NCBI RefSeq assembly: GCF_016598775.1
Contig: NZ_CP066802.1
Coordinates: forward strand, 2,480,001 to 2,544,000
DNA: 64,000 bases
From: Actinomyces weissii
GTDB lineage: Bacteria > Actinomycetota > Actinomycetes > Actinomycetales > Actinomycetaceae
Direction: 5' to 3'
Shown here: one piece after another, positions 17,197 to 25,602 of the stretch
How positions within the stretch are numbered: the stretch's first letter is position 1
How the letters are laid out: the number at the start of each line of letters is the position of its first letter
Position numbers and translations under genes: made by a program
Notes under the pieces: generated by a model
The model's database searches: none
What the model was told of the DNA's origin: nothing
What the model saw: only the letters and a program-made list of their open reading frames with translations

Positions 17197-20046
17197 ATGA
17201 CCGACGCCCCGTCCCCTGGCCGCGAGGAGCTCCCGCCCGCTGCAGCCACCTCTCCCGTGGGCATCCCCGCGATCGGCGTCGCCCCCCTGCAGCCTCCGGC
17301 ACCCAGCCCCCGCCCAGAGATGGCCACCGCCCTGCTGGTGGACGCCGCCCCCCGCCGTCAGCGCCGCGCCGAGGACCTGGTCAGCCTGCTCGTGGGGCTT
17401 CTGGGCACCGCCTCCCTGCTGGTGCTGGCCGTCTACGCCCACGAGACCACCACCGGCGTCACCCAGGACGTACAGAACGCCTTCGCGGTGGTGCTGCGCC
17501 GAATCCTGGTGTTCCCCCTGCAGGCCATCGAGGGGCTGGTGGCCCTCCTGGTGCCGGTGGTGGTGCTCGGGGACCGGCTGCTGCGCCGCCACTGGCACCG
17601 GGCCGCCGCCGGGGCCGGGGCCGCCGTCGGAGCCTTTGCCGCCACGGTGCTGGCCACCGTCGCGATCGCCACCTGGGCACCTGAGCCGCTGCTGGCGGGC
17701 CTGACCGTCACCGCCTCCGGCAGCCCCCAGCTCTCCGTCTCCGCCACCCTGGCGGCCCTCTCGGGGATCCTCACCGCCTCCGGGGAGCGGCGCAGCTCCA
17801 CCGTGGTGCGGGGCGGCTGGATGGCCTTCTGGGTGGCCACCGTCATGGCCCTGGTGCGCAGCGCACTGAACCTGCCCGGGGCCTTCATCTCCCTGCTGCT
17901 GGGCCGCCTGGTGGGGCTGGCCATCCGCTACGCCTTCGGCATGGAGGACCAGCGCGCCAACGGCCTGGCCCTGGTGCGGGCGCTGCGCCGGGCCGGGGTG
18001 GACGCCAAGCGGGTGGTCCGCATGGACCACGCCCCCCACGTCCGCGCCTGGCAGGTCACCACCGAGTCCACCACCGGCTACACCGAGCGCGTGCGCGAGA
18101 ACCCCCTGGCCACCCCCCTGACCGACGCCGCGCTGGACCCAACTGGCCGCTCCAGCACCACCAGCACCAGGTTCCCGGAGGCCACCGACGACGGCGCCCA
18201 CCCCCGGCCCCACGACGTCGCCGCCCCCACCGCTGGCTCCAGCACCGCGAGCGCCACCACCGACGGCAGTACCGGCGCCGAGCCCGCCCCCACCGACCCG
18301 GACAGCCCCCACCCCAGCGAGACAGCCGCCTCCATCACGCCCCTGGACATCGACCTGGAGCCCATCCTCACGGACGCCTCCTCCAAGGCCCTGGCTGAGG
18401 GGCGGGCCTCCGTGCACCGCATCTACGCCGTGTGGGACCGTGCCGGGATCCGCCGTGACGTCACGATCCTGGACGCCGACCGGCAGATGGCCGGGTTCCT
18501 GTCAACCATCTGGGACCGGCTGCGCGTGCGCGGCCTGGCGCCTGAGCGCGACCTGTCCGTGCGCACCGCCGCCGAGCACGCCGCCCTGATGACCCTGGAG
18601 GCGCGTCGCGCCCAGGTGCGCACCCCCAACCTGCTGGGCATGGCGGAGGTGGACGAGTCCGTCCTGCTGGTCACCGAACACATCGTGGCGGCCCGCGCCT
18701 TCACGGACCTGGGGGCGGTCAGCGACCGGGTCCTGGACGACCTGTGGACCCAGCTGCGCCGCGCCCACGAGGCGGGCCTGGCGCACCGCGCCATCGAGTC
18801 CGCCTCCGTGGTGGTGGACGTGGCCGGGCACGTGTGGCTCCTGGACTGGGACTCCGGGGAGGTCCTCTCCTCCGAGCTCTCCCGCCGCCTGGACCTGGCC
18901 CAGGCCCTGGCCCTGGTGACCTCCGTGGTGGGGGTGGAGCGGGCCATCGCCTCGGCCTCCCGCACCCTGAGCACCGCCCAGCTGGCCTCAATCGCCCCCA
19001 TGCTGCAGCGGGTGGTGCTGCCCCGCTCCACCCGGGAGGCGCTGGGCAAGCGCACCACCCTGCAGGACCTGCGGGACGCCCTGGTGGAACTGACCCCCAC
19101 CGCCCACGCCGAGCCCGCCAAGATCACCCGCTTCTCCGCCCGCACCGTGGTGATGGCCGTGGTGGGCCTGACGGCGGTGTGGACCCTGCTGGCCCGCCTG
19201 AACTTCGCGGAGATCAGCGCCGCCGTGGCCGGGGCCAACTACTGGTGGGTGGCGGCGGCCCTGGTGTTCTCCCTGGCCACCTACGTGGGAGCCGGGCAGA
19301 CCCTGGTGGCCTTCAGCCCGGTGCGCCTGCCGCTGCTGCGCTCCACCGAGGTCCACCTGGCCTCCTCCGTGGTGGCGCTGGTGGCCCCCGCCGGCGTGGG
19401 TGGCGCAGCCGTCAACCTGCGCTTCCTGAACCGCAAGGGGGTGCCCACCGCCGTCGGGGTGGCCACCGTGGCCCTGGTGCAGGTGGTGCAGTTCCTGGTG
19501 ACCGTGGTGCTGCTGGTGGTCCTGGCGGCGACAACCGGGCAGTCCACCGGCCTGACCCTGCCCTCGGGCTGGCTGCTGGCGGGCGCCGGGGTGATCGCGC
19601 TGGCAGGCTCCGCCGTGCTGCTGGTCCCCCGCCTACGGGCCTGGGTGTGGCAGAAGATCGAGCCGACCTACAAGCAGGTGTGGCCACGGCTGGTGTGGGT
19701 GATGTCCAACCCACGCCGTCTGGCGCTGGGCATCGGCGGGGCGGTCCTGCTGAGCCTGAGCTACGTCCTGGCCTTCGGGGCCAGCCTGTGGGCCTTTGGC
19801 TACACCCTGCCCTTCTCGGTGCTGGCCATCACCTACCTGGCCTCCAACACGGTGGGCTCCGTGGTGCCCTCCCCCGGTGGTATCGGGCCGGTGGAGCTGG
19901 CGCTGACGGCGGGCCTGGTCACGGCAGGCATCCCCAGCGGGGTGGCACTATCCACCGCGATCGTCTACCGCCTGGTGACCTTCTGGGTGCCGATCCCGGT
20001 GGGCTGGCTGAGCCTGCAGCGCCTCCAGAAGGTTGGGGACCTGTAG
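17197..20046 (+). CDS. Flippase-type membrane protein with internal kinase-like domain
   Basis: A protein of 949 residues. After ~65 soluble residues come about five to six transmembrane segments (to ~245), then an acidic Ser/Thr/Pro linker. Residues ~395-600 look like a degenerate protein-kinase fold: GRASVHRIYAVWDRAGIRRDV as an ATP-lobe strand, HRAIESASVVV as catalytic loop and VWLLDWDSGE in place of the DFG strand. The last ~300 residues (~645-945) form an eight-helix UPF0104/LPG-synthase-type flippase domain (VGGAAVNLRFLNRKGVPT; VVPSPGGIGPVELALTAGL). It lacks the C-terminal lysyltransferase domain of MprF, so lipid translocation is likelier than lysylation. The product sits in the membrane. 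Confidence 0.8.
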   Translation: MTDAPSPGREELPPAAATSPVGIPAIGVAPLQPPAPSPRPEMATALLVDAAPRRQRRAEDLVSLLVGLLGTASLLVLAVYAHETTTGVTQDVQNAFAVVLRRILVFPLQAIEGLVALLVPVVVLGDRLLRRHWHRAAAGAGAAVGAFAATVLATVAIATWAPEPLLAGLTVTASGSPQLSVSATLAALSGILTASGERRSSTVVRGGWMAFWVATVMALVRSALNLPGAFISLLLGRLVGLAIRYAFGMEDQRANGLALVRALRRAGVDAKRVVRMDHAPHVRAWQVTTESTTGYTERVRENPLATPLTDAALDPTGRSSTTSTRFPEATDDGAHPRPHDVAAPTAGSSTASATTDGSTGAEPAPTDPDSPHPSETAASITPLDIDLEPILTDASSKALAEGRASVHRIYAVWDRAGIRRDVTILDADRQMAGFLSTIWDRLRVRGLAPERDLSVRTAAEHAALMTLEARRAQVRTPNLLGMAEVDESVLLVTEHIVAARAFTDLGAVSDRVLDDLWTQLRRAHEAGLAHRAIESASVVVDVAGHVWLLDWDSGEVLSSELSRRLDLAQALALVTSVVGVERAIASASRTLSTAQLASIAPMLQRVVLPRSTREALGKRTTLQDLRDALVELTPTAHAEPAKITRFSARTVVMAVVGLTAVWTLLARLNFAEISAAVAGANYWWVAAALVFSLATYVGAGQTLVAFSPVRLPLLRSTEVHLASSVVALVAPAGVGGAAVNLRFLNRKGVPTAVGVATVALVQVVQFLVTVVLLVVLAATTGQSTGLTLPSGWLLAGAGVIALAGSAVLLVPRLRAWVWQKIEPTYKQVWPRLVWVMSNPRRLALGIGGAVLLSLSYVLAFGASLWAFGYTLPFSVLAITYLASNTVGSVVPSPGGIGPVELALTAGLVTAGIPSGVALSTAIVYRLVTFWVPIPVGWLSLQRLQKVGDL

Positions 20047-20164
20047 CTCCCGGGGAGACTCGGCCAGCAGGGTCCGCCGATCGGGGGAGCCAGTCGGCTG
20101 ATGCGCTGGGTACCGCCAGCCGGAAGAATGCCCGGGTCCTGATTCTCAGACCCTAGGAGTCGCC

Positions 20165-20560
20165 ATGAGCCTCACTACCGCCGTCCACATCTGCCTGGGA
20201 CTCGTCGCCGCAGGGGTCCTAGCGGCCCTCAGCCTGCTGGTCTCCCGCCGCTACCACCGCAGCACGGGCCTGGGAGAGGACTTGCCCGATGACGAGCTCG
20301 TGCGGTTCTTCTCCTCCCTGAGCCGCTCCACCCTGGTGATAACCCTGTGCTCCATGGTTGCCATCGTCCTGCTGGCGGTCACTGCCCCCATCCTGGAGAC
20401 CGTACAGATCACCATCTGCGTAGTCACCATCGCGGCTGTCGAGGTGCTCCTGGGCTGGCTGAGCGGCAAGGCCGCCTGCTGCGCCAAGATCGCCCGCCAA
20501 CGCCGTCTGGAGATCGGCGGCTCCCGCTGGGAGAGCCTCATGGCCACCGGCCGCCTGTAA
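20165..20560 (+). CDS. Small membrane protein of unknown function
   Basis: A protein of 131 residues with three hydrophobic segments (residues ~5-25, ~58-75 and ~80-100), an acidic loop LGEDLPDDELVRFF between the first two and a basic C-terminal tail. The ATG is preceded by AGGAGTCGCC. I recognise no family. It lies alone between the flippase gene and the RiPP cluster and is followed by a strong hairpin. Confidence 0.6.
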   Translation: MSLTTAVHICLGLVAAGVLAALSLLVSRRYHRSTGLGEDLPDDELVRFFSSLSRSTLVITLCSMVAIVLLAVTAPILETVQITICVVTIAAVEVLLGWLSGKAACCAKIARQRRLEIGGSRWESLMATGRL

Positions 20561-20869
20561 GCCACCACCTGCCTAGGCGACGCCGCGCCCCGGCCCTACG
20601 GCCGGGGCGCAGTCGTGTACAGAGGTGCCCTCCCCCAACTGACTGGTACACCCGACTCCAGTAGGAGACGACGAGCGCAACGGAACCGATTGGGGGAGAC
20701 AACCCGCCCACCACCACCGCCGGATACCAGCCGAACGTCCCCTTCCACCAGCTGATCCCCTAACCATGGGAAACGGCTTTGATTGAGTCATCCGCAAAGG
20801 AAGCGGCTCCGGCCACAAAGTAGTGCGCCGGTAACACAACCCCACCACTCACAAGAGTTAGGAAACATC
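20561..20869. other. Intergenic region upstream of the RiPP cluster
   Basis: It contains the hairpin at 20585-20610 and then about 250 bases that should hold the promoter of the precursor gene. I see no clear -35/-10 pair and no regulator site that I would defend. Confidence 0.4.
20585..20610 (+). terminator. Strong hairpin, probable terminator
   Basis: GCGCCCCGGCC and GGCCGGGGCGC pair perfectly around the loop CTAC. There is no U-tract, but such hairpins act as terminators in high-GC actinobacteria. It separates the small membrane gene from the RiPP cluster. Confidence 0.55.
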
Positions 20870-21019
20870 ATGTCTGAGAACACCAAAGGTACCCCCAAGG
20901 CCGAGGTCGAGCTCGAGGCCGAGGAGCTTGAGTCGATGGACGCCCCCGGCTGGGACGACGTCACCCTCGCCTCGATCTCCTTCGTCGGCGGCGTCTCCGT
21001 TGCCGTCGCCCTGACCTGA
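20870..21019 (+). CDS. RiPP precursor peptide 1 (daptide type, C-terminal Thr)
   Basis: A 49-residue peptide behind GTTAGGA. An acidic leader (ELEAEELESMDAPGW) is followed by a hydrophobic core rich in Ser, Val, Gly and Ala (DDVTLASISFVGGVSVAVALT). There is no cysteine, so it cannot form lanthionine rings. The C-terminal residue is threonine. In daptides the C-terminal Thr is oxidatively decarboxylated, transaminated and N,N-dimethylated, and the enzymes for all three steps are encoded downstream. The core's three Ser and one internal Thr are candidate sites for the LanKC-type enzyme encoded next. The leader motif LESMDAPGW recurs as YESLDSPDW in precursor 2, supporting a common maturation machinery. 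Confidence 0.85.
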   Translation: MSENTKGTPKAEVELEAEELESMDAPGWDDVTLASISFVGGVSVAVALT

Positions 21020-21044
21020 TCAGCACTGCCCCTATAACACCTCG

Positions 21045-21080
21045 CACCGGGGACGTGCTCTGCGGAGCACGCCCCCGGTG
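21045..21080 (+). terminator. Hairpin after precursor gene, probable attenuator
   Basis: CACCGGGG-A-CGTGCTC pairs with GAGCACG-C-CCCCGGTG around the loop TGCG. It lies 26 bases after the precursor stop and before the synthetase gene. Such partial terminators commonly keep precursor transcripts in excess over enzyme transcripts in RiPP clusters. Confidence 0.6.
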
Positions 21081-21119
21081 TAGTCCACACCAGCCACCTC
21101 ACGCCACCAAAGGAGCACC

Positions 21120-23360
21120 ATGTCCCCCACGCTGAAGGACATCCTTGGCACAAGCACCCCCTTCTCACCCTGGCCCCAAGAGGCCCCCAAGGGTTGGGAC
21201 GTCGTGCGCACTCCAGAGTGGGAGACCTGGTTCCCGCAGGACAAAGACCTGCCCGAACAAGGCTGGAAGATCCACACCTCCACTATCCCTGACGAGGCCC
21301 AGGCAGCCCTGGAGATCGTGGCCACGACGTGCCTACGTAGGCACGTCGCCTTCAAGTTCGTCTCAACACACGAGGCCCTCGCAGTAAAAGCATCAAAGAA
21401 CAGTCCGCGCAGCGCGGCTGGAAAATTCACCTGCATCTACCCAGATGACGAGCAGCAATGCGGCGAGATCGTCTCCGAACTACTTTCCAGGCTCGATGGT
21501 ATGCACGGTCCTGATATCCTCACTGACTTGCGCTGTGGCTCCGCGCCTGTCTTTGTGCGTTGGGGAGCTTTCCTCCCGCTGTATACCACCGACCCAAAGA
21601 GTCCTGGACTACTGGCAGTCCGCCGCCCGGATGGTACGCTCATCCCTGACGACCGCCGCCACGGCCTACGCGTCCCCGATTGGGTAAGCTGGCCCGTCTG
21701 GACGCAGGCAGCCCGCCGTGAGCGCCTGTCCCAGCCTTCCCGCCTGCCGTGCACCCTCACGCGTCCCCTATCTCTGCACGCTGGCGGCGGAGTCTATGAG
21801 GCGACCATGCACGCCGACGGTACGACCGTAGTAGTCAAGGAGGGCCGCCCCCACGCCGGCCTGGACGTCCTTGGTCATGACTCCGCCTGGCGTGTACGTC
21901 ACGAGGCCTCTATATTGAGCCGCCTCGCTGGCAAAGCTCGCGTGCCCCGCCTCATCGAACAAGTCGAGGGTGCCCGCCACAGCTACCTCGTGCGAGAGAG
22001 GATAGAGGGCACCACACTGCGGGACGCCCGCCTTGAGCGATGCCGCACGATGCCCTCCGCCGCCTACGAAGCCTGGGCCCGAGACGTTCTTGCCGCACTG
22101 CGAAAGGAACTCGATGCCGTCCACGCCTGCGGGCTCGTGGTCAATGACCTGCACGAGAACAACGTCCTGCTGGATGGCGACGGTGTGGTCCTGTTCGACC
22201 TGGAGGCAGCTTCTGACACCTTCTCCACCCAACCCCAGGCCATGGCGGCCCTCGACTGCGCCGCACCCGTCGGCGTCTACGGCGTCGACGCCGACCGCTT
22301 CGCCTACAACGTCATGGTTCTAGGCATGTTTCTGCGCTCAGTCCGTGGCGTGCGCCTTGGGTGCCAGCGTGTACACGCCCTCGCTTACCAGGCGGTTCGT
22401 ACTCACCCGGACTGCGCCGACCTGATCACATCCGCCGCAGTCGAACTTCTCACCCTCCTTGACACCAGCACCGCGTCAGGCATCATGCCAAGTGCCGTGC
22501 ACGAGACCACGCGGCCAAACACCCTCAAGGCTATATCTGAGGCTGCGCCAGAGGTTCCCCTCACACTGTTGGAGCACACAGTCCACGAGGAGGTAACCCG
22601 GCTTGGAAGGTTGGGCCTGCCAACCGGTAGGGTCCCCCCCAACGCGCAGGACCTTCTCACCTGCCTCCTGCGTGCCACCACACCTGGCCCTGGACTCCCG
22701 GATGGCTTGCCTCTCTTGGGAGATCGGACCAGCGCACTGCGGGCCTGCCTGGACCACGTGGCTGGAACTATTAGTGCTCAGGAGGCACTCGCCGCCCTAG
22801 AAGCCGTCGATACCGTCCGCACCATGCCCGGTCCGGCACCGCGCCCTGGCCTGCGCGAGGGACGCACCGGTGACGCCCTACTCCACCTAGTCGCACAGTT
22901 AGCTGGCCTACGGCCGGATGCTGCCCCCGCCGCAGACCTCTTGGCCTGGGATGCTGAACCGCTAACACGCCGCGCATCACCAATCATGGGAGGCATCGAC
23001 GGTCGACTCGCATGGCACTTCGTCACGGAGTCACTCGATGCCCTCACCTCCTCCCCACCGGCCTGCGACCAAGGCGCCGTCCCTATTGACCTGCTCACCT
23101 CCTCCGGCACCTCCGGGTTCCACGGAGGCGCCATCGGCACCCTCGCTCTGCTAGCCGCCCTCCGAGCGCTTGGCCGCCCCCGCCCCGACGCCGAGGTAGA
23201 GGCCCGCTCCGCACTGGTCGACAGCCTCCTGGTGCAGACCGACGAGCCAGAAGCGGTCGGCGTCGTCGACGACCTGGGGATCAGCCTCGCCCCACAGGGC
23301 CCTGACGGTCCTGCCGGAGCCGCCAGGGCACTAGCCCTTCTCCAACTCAACAACCAGTAA
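21120..23360 (+). CDS. Class III lanthipeptide synthetase (LanKC-like)
   Basis: A protein of 746 residues with the LanKC order: N-terminal lyase-like region (~1-210), Ser/Thr kinase-like domain (~215-450) and C-terminal cyclase-like region. In the kinase part, the ATP lysine is in VVVKEGRP (~237), the catalytic loop reads VNDLHENNVLL (~340) and DLEAAS follows as the metal-binding motif. These enzymes phosphorylate Ser/Thr and eliminate phosphate to give dehydro residues. The cyclase part is shorter than in typical LanKC (~850-900 residues in total) and keeps only GTSGFHGGAIGTLALLAAL-like helices. Since precursor 1 has no Cys, dehydration without cyclisation is the likely activity. Start chosen for AAAGGAGCACC. 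Confidence 0.85.
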   Translation: MSPTLKDILGTSTPFSPWPQEAPKGWDVVRTPEWETWFPQDKDLPEQGWKIHTSTIPDEAQAALEIVATTCLRRHVAFKFVSTHEALAVKASKNSPRSAAGKFTCIYPDDEQQCGEIVSELLSRLDGMHGPDILTDLRCGSAPVFVRWGAFLPLYTTDPKSPGLLAVRRPDGTLIPDDRRHGLRVPDWVSWPVWTQAARRERLSQPSRLPCTLTRPLSLHAGGGVYEATMHADGTTVVVKEGRPHAGLDVLGHDSAWRVRHEASILSRLAGKARVPRLIEQVEGARHSYLVRERIEGTTLRDARLERCRTMPSAAYEAWARDVLAALRKELDAVHACGLVVNDLHENNVLLDGDGVVLFDLEAASDTFSTQPQAMAALDCAAPVGVYGVDADRFAYNVMVLGMFLRSVRGVRLGCQRVHALAYQAVRTHPDCADLITSAAVELLTLLDTSTASGIMPSAVHETTRPNTLKAISEAAPEVPLTLLEHTVHEEVTRLGRLGLPTGRVPPNAQDLLTCLLRATTPGPGLPDGLPLLGDRTSALRACLDHVAGTISAQEALAALEAVDTVRTMPGPAPRPGLREGRTGDALLHLVAQLAGLRPDAAPAADLLAWDAEPLTRRASPIMGGIDGRLAWHFVTESLDALTSSPPACDQGAVPIDLLTSSGTSGFHGGAIGTLALLAALRALGRPRPDAEVEARSALVDSLLVQTDEPEAVGVVDDLGISLAPQGPDGPAGAARALALLQLNNQ

Positions 23361-23383
23361 CACGACCACGAAAGGACACACCA

Positions 23384-23560
23384 ATGCGCCCCATCTTCTA
23401 CACCGCCCTGATCCTCCTCGGCATCGTACTGGGAGTAGCTGGTATTGCATTCTTGGAGGGACACGTCCAACTCCTTACCGTCACGCTCGGTGCTGGGCTT
23501 ACCGCTGGCTCCGCCTGGTCCCTGCTACCAAGCCGCCACGCTGGGACGGACCGCTCGTGA
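23384..23560 (+). CDS. Small two-helix membrane protein in the RiPP cluster
   Basis: A 58-residue protein behind GAAAGGA. Two hydrophobic helices (ALILLGIVLGVAGIAFL and LLTVTLGAGLTAGSAWSLL) are joined by EGHVQ and end in a short basic tail. Its stop overlaps the start of the dehydrogenase gene (GTGA), so it is translationally coupled. It may be an immunity factor or a membrane scaffold for the modifying enzymes; nothing in the sequence decides between these. Confidence 0.6.
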   Translation: MRPIFYTALILLGIVLGVAGIAFLEGHVQLLTVTLGAGLTAGSAWSLLPSRHAGTDRS

Positions 23561-24597
23561 AGTGTCCGGCGCTCTTCCTGCACCCCTCGGACTCTGGCAC
23601 CCCGGTGCTCGGACGCTCAATCGAACCCGTGCTCGCCCGCGTGGATAGCACACGCACCGAGGAACGAGTTAAGACCCTACCCAAAGGCGTAGTCGTGCGA
23701 GTTGACGCCCTCTCATGCAACTACCGTGACAGGTCCCTCATCTTGTCTGGCACCGGAGCTCCTGAGTCCGGTCTGACCCCCTTCGGATCAGAGTTTGCTG
23801 GCACAGTCCTGGCTGTTGGACCCGGTTGCAGGCTGCGCCCCGGCGAGCGCGTCATGTCTTGTTCCTCCTACCCACCCGAGCCTGGCGCGGGCCCTGCTGG
23901 CGTCGTCACCAACGTCGCATCTCAGGGAGTCTTGCTCCTCCACGAGTCCCAGCTGCTCGAAGTGCCGGAGTTGATGAGCACTGAACAGGCTGCCGCCTTC
24001 GGCCTGTGCCACCAGACCGCCGTCGCCATAGTCCGCCGCTCAGGAGCGGGCAGAGGGGCACGGGTCCTCGTCACCGCTGCCACCTCCTCCACCTCGGTCG
24101 CTATCCGCCGGATCCTTGGTGCCCACGGTGTGGAGACGTGGGTTCAGTCCTCCAAGAAGAGCATCGACCTACTTCCCGGCGAGCATCGCTGGTCCTCCGC
24201 AGAGGCGGCGGACGTGAAATCGCCCAGAAGTGGCTTCACCCATGTCCTGGACCCTTTTTGCGACCTCAACCTCCCGCTCGTCCTACCACTCATGGCAATG
24301 GGAGGCTCGTATGTCACCTGCGGTCTGCTACATCAGCACCCCGACATGGAGCATCCCAGCACCACCTGGGACCCTCAGTCACTCATTGCCACCCTTATCA
24401 CCGGGAATCTGTCCGTCACCGGCAACTGCCTGGGCACCAAGGAGGACCTGCTCACGGCCCTCGAACTAGCCCGCGACAGGCGCCTTCCTCTCGACCATCC
24501 ACCGATCCACGACCGCCACCACGCCAGCGACTTCCTCCACGAGGCGTTCACCTCACGCAGCCGCACCGGCAAGGTCGTTCTGTCCTTGGCTGCCTAA
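23557..24597 (+). CDS. Zinc-type MDR dehydrogenase, LanJ-like reductase candidate
   Basis: A protein of 346 residues of the medium-chain dehydrogenase/reductase (quinone oxidoreductase) superfamily. The GroES-like half carries SCNYRDRSLI and GSEFAGTVLAVG; the Rossmann half carries GARVLVTAATSSTSVAIRRI. LanJA enzymes of this superfamily reduce dehydroalanine or dehydrobutyrine in lanthipeptides to D-Ala or D-Abu. Its position directly behind the LanKC gene makes that role the best guess, so the pair would convert L-Ser/L-Thr of precursor 1 into D-residues. An unrelated alcohol or quinone reduction is the alternative. The NAD(P) glycine motif is degenerate (TAATSST), which is unusual. Confidence 0.75.
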   Translation: MKCPALFLHPSDSGTPVLGRSIEPVLARVDSTRTEERVKTLPKGVVVRVDALSCNYRDRSLILSGTGAPESGLTPFGSEFAGTVLAVGPGCRLRPGERVMSCSSYPPEPGAGPAGVVTNVASQGVLLLHESQLLEVPELMSTEQAAAFGLCHQTAVAIVRRSGAGRGARVLVTAATSSTSVAIRRILGAHGVETWVQSSKKSIDLLPGEHRWSSAEAADVKSPRSGFTHVLDPFCDLNLPLVLPLMAMGGSYVTCGLLHQHPDMEHPSTTWDPQSLIATLITGNLSVTGNCLGTKEDLLTALELARDRRLPLDHPPIHDRHHASDFLHEAFTSRSRTGKVVLSLAA

Positions 24598-24722
24598 CTG
24601 ATCGGCCTATCGGCCTATCCCATCGGACCACCCCAATCTCACCAACCAGCCGATCCGCATCCCGCCTGAACAGGATGTGCTTGATGAACCACAACCTGGA
24701 CCTATCCCAGAAGGAGCACAAC

Positions 24723-24845
24723 GTGAACGACACCCACGACACGAGTCTCACAGAATACGAGTCACTCGACTCCCCAGATTGGAAGGACGGTGCTGCGGCC
24801 CTAGGCGTCATCTTGGGCCTGTGCGCGCTCGTCGCCATCATCTAA
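24723..24845 (+). CDS. RiPP precursor peptide 2 (no C-terminal Thr)
   Basis: A 40-residue peptide starting at a GTG behind GAAGGAGC. In-frame ATGs upstream at 24675 and 24684 lack a good ribosome site. The leader ends in YESLDSPDW, parallel to LESMDAPGW of precursor 1. The core KDGAAALGVILGLCALVAII is hydrophobic and helical, contains one cysteine and no Ser or Thr, and ends in Ile. It therefore offers no residue for dehydration or for daptide-type C-terminal chemistry. It could be an unmodified partner peptide or a decayed copy. It sits directly before the exporter genes. Confidence 0.7.
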   Translation: MNDTHDTSLTEYESLDSPDWKDGAAALGVILGLCALVAII

Positions 24846-24873
24846 AGCCACTCCATCAGAGAAGGACCACACC

Positions 24874-25602
24874 ATGACGACGCCCCTGCTCAAGGTCGAC
24901 GCGGTCACCAAGACCTACAAGTCAACCACCGCGATCGAGGACATCCACCTGACGGTCGCCCCCGGCCAGTCACTCGGCCTCCTGGGCCCCAACGGCGCTG
25001 GCAAGACCACGACCCTGCGCACGGTCCAGGGCGTCGTCCGCCCCAGCGCCGGAACCGTCACCCTCTTTGGGCGCGGCCCGCTGTCCCTGCCTGACGCAGC
25101 CCGCCACGTCGGCTTCGCCTTCGACGGGACCGGCCTGCCCACCTCCCACAGCGTGCATAACCACCTGGTCAACCACCGCCTCGCCAACGGCCTGTCTCGC
25201 CGCGAGATCGAGGAGGTCACGGAGGAGTTCGAGCTCGGTCCCATGCTGCGCCGCCGCATCAAGGACCTGTCAACCGGCGAGCGCAAGCGCGTCAGCCTCG
25301 CTACCGCCATGGCTGCCCACCCCCAGCTCCTCATCCTCGACGAGCCCACCAACGGGCTGGACGTCGAGGGCGCCCACTGGCTGCGCCAAAAGCTCCTCGC
25401 CCACATCCACGACGGCGGTGCGCTGCTCATCTCCAGCCACATCCTCTCCGAGGTCGAGCGCGTCGTCGACAGCGTCCTCGTGATCAAGCGGCACGTCCTG
25501 TTTGACGGGACCCTCGCCGACCTACAGCAGCACGGCGGCCCCAGCCTCGAGGACGCCTACCTCAACCTCGTCAGCCCGAACCGAAAGAGCGCCGCAGCAT
25601 GA
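24874..25602 (+). CDS. ABC exporter ATPase for the RiPP
   Basis: A protein of 242 residues with Walker A GPNGAGKTT (~35-43), signature LSTGERKRVSLA (~130) and Walker B LLILDEPTNGLD, of the CcmA/DrrA-type ABC ATPases. It is 28 bases behind precursor 2 with a good ribosome site and overlaps the permease gene by four bases. Together they probably export the mature peptide or give self-protection. Confidence 0.93.
   Translation: MTTPLLKVDAVTKTYKSTTAIEDIHLTVAPGQSLGLLGPNGAGKTTTLRTVQGVVRPSAGTVTLFGRGPLSLPDAARHVGFAFDGTGLPTSHSVHNHLVNHRLANGLSRREIEEVTEEFELGPMLRRRIKDLSTGERKRVSLATAMAAHPQLLILDEPTNGLDVEGAHWLRQKLLAHIHDGGALLISSHILSEVERVVDSVLVIKRHVLFDGTLADLQQHGGPSLEDAYLNLVSPNRKSAAA

Noticed and set aside
20870..24597. 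Ordinary class III lanthipeptide cluster
   Set aside because: The precursor lacks Cys and the remaining genes form a complete daptide-type C-terminal modification set.
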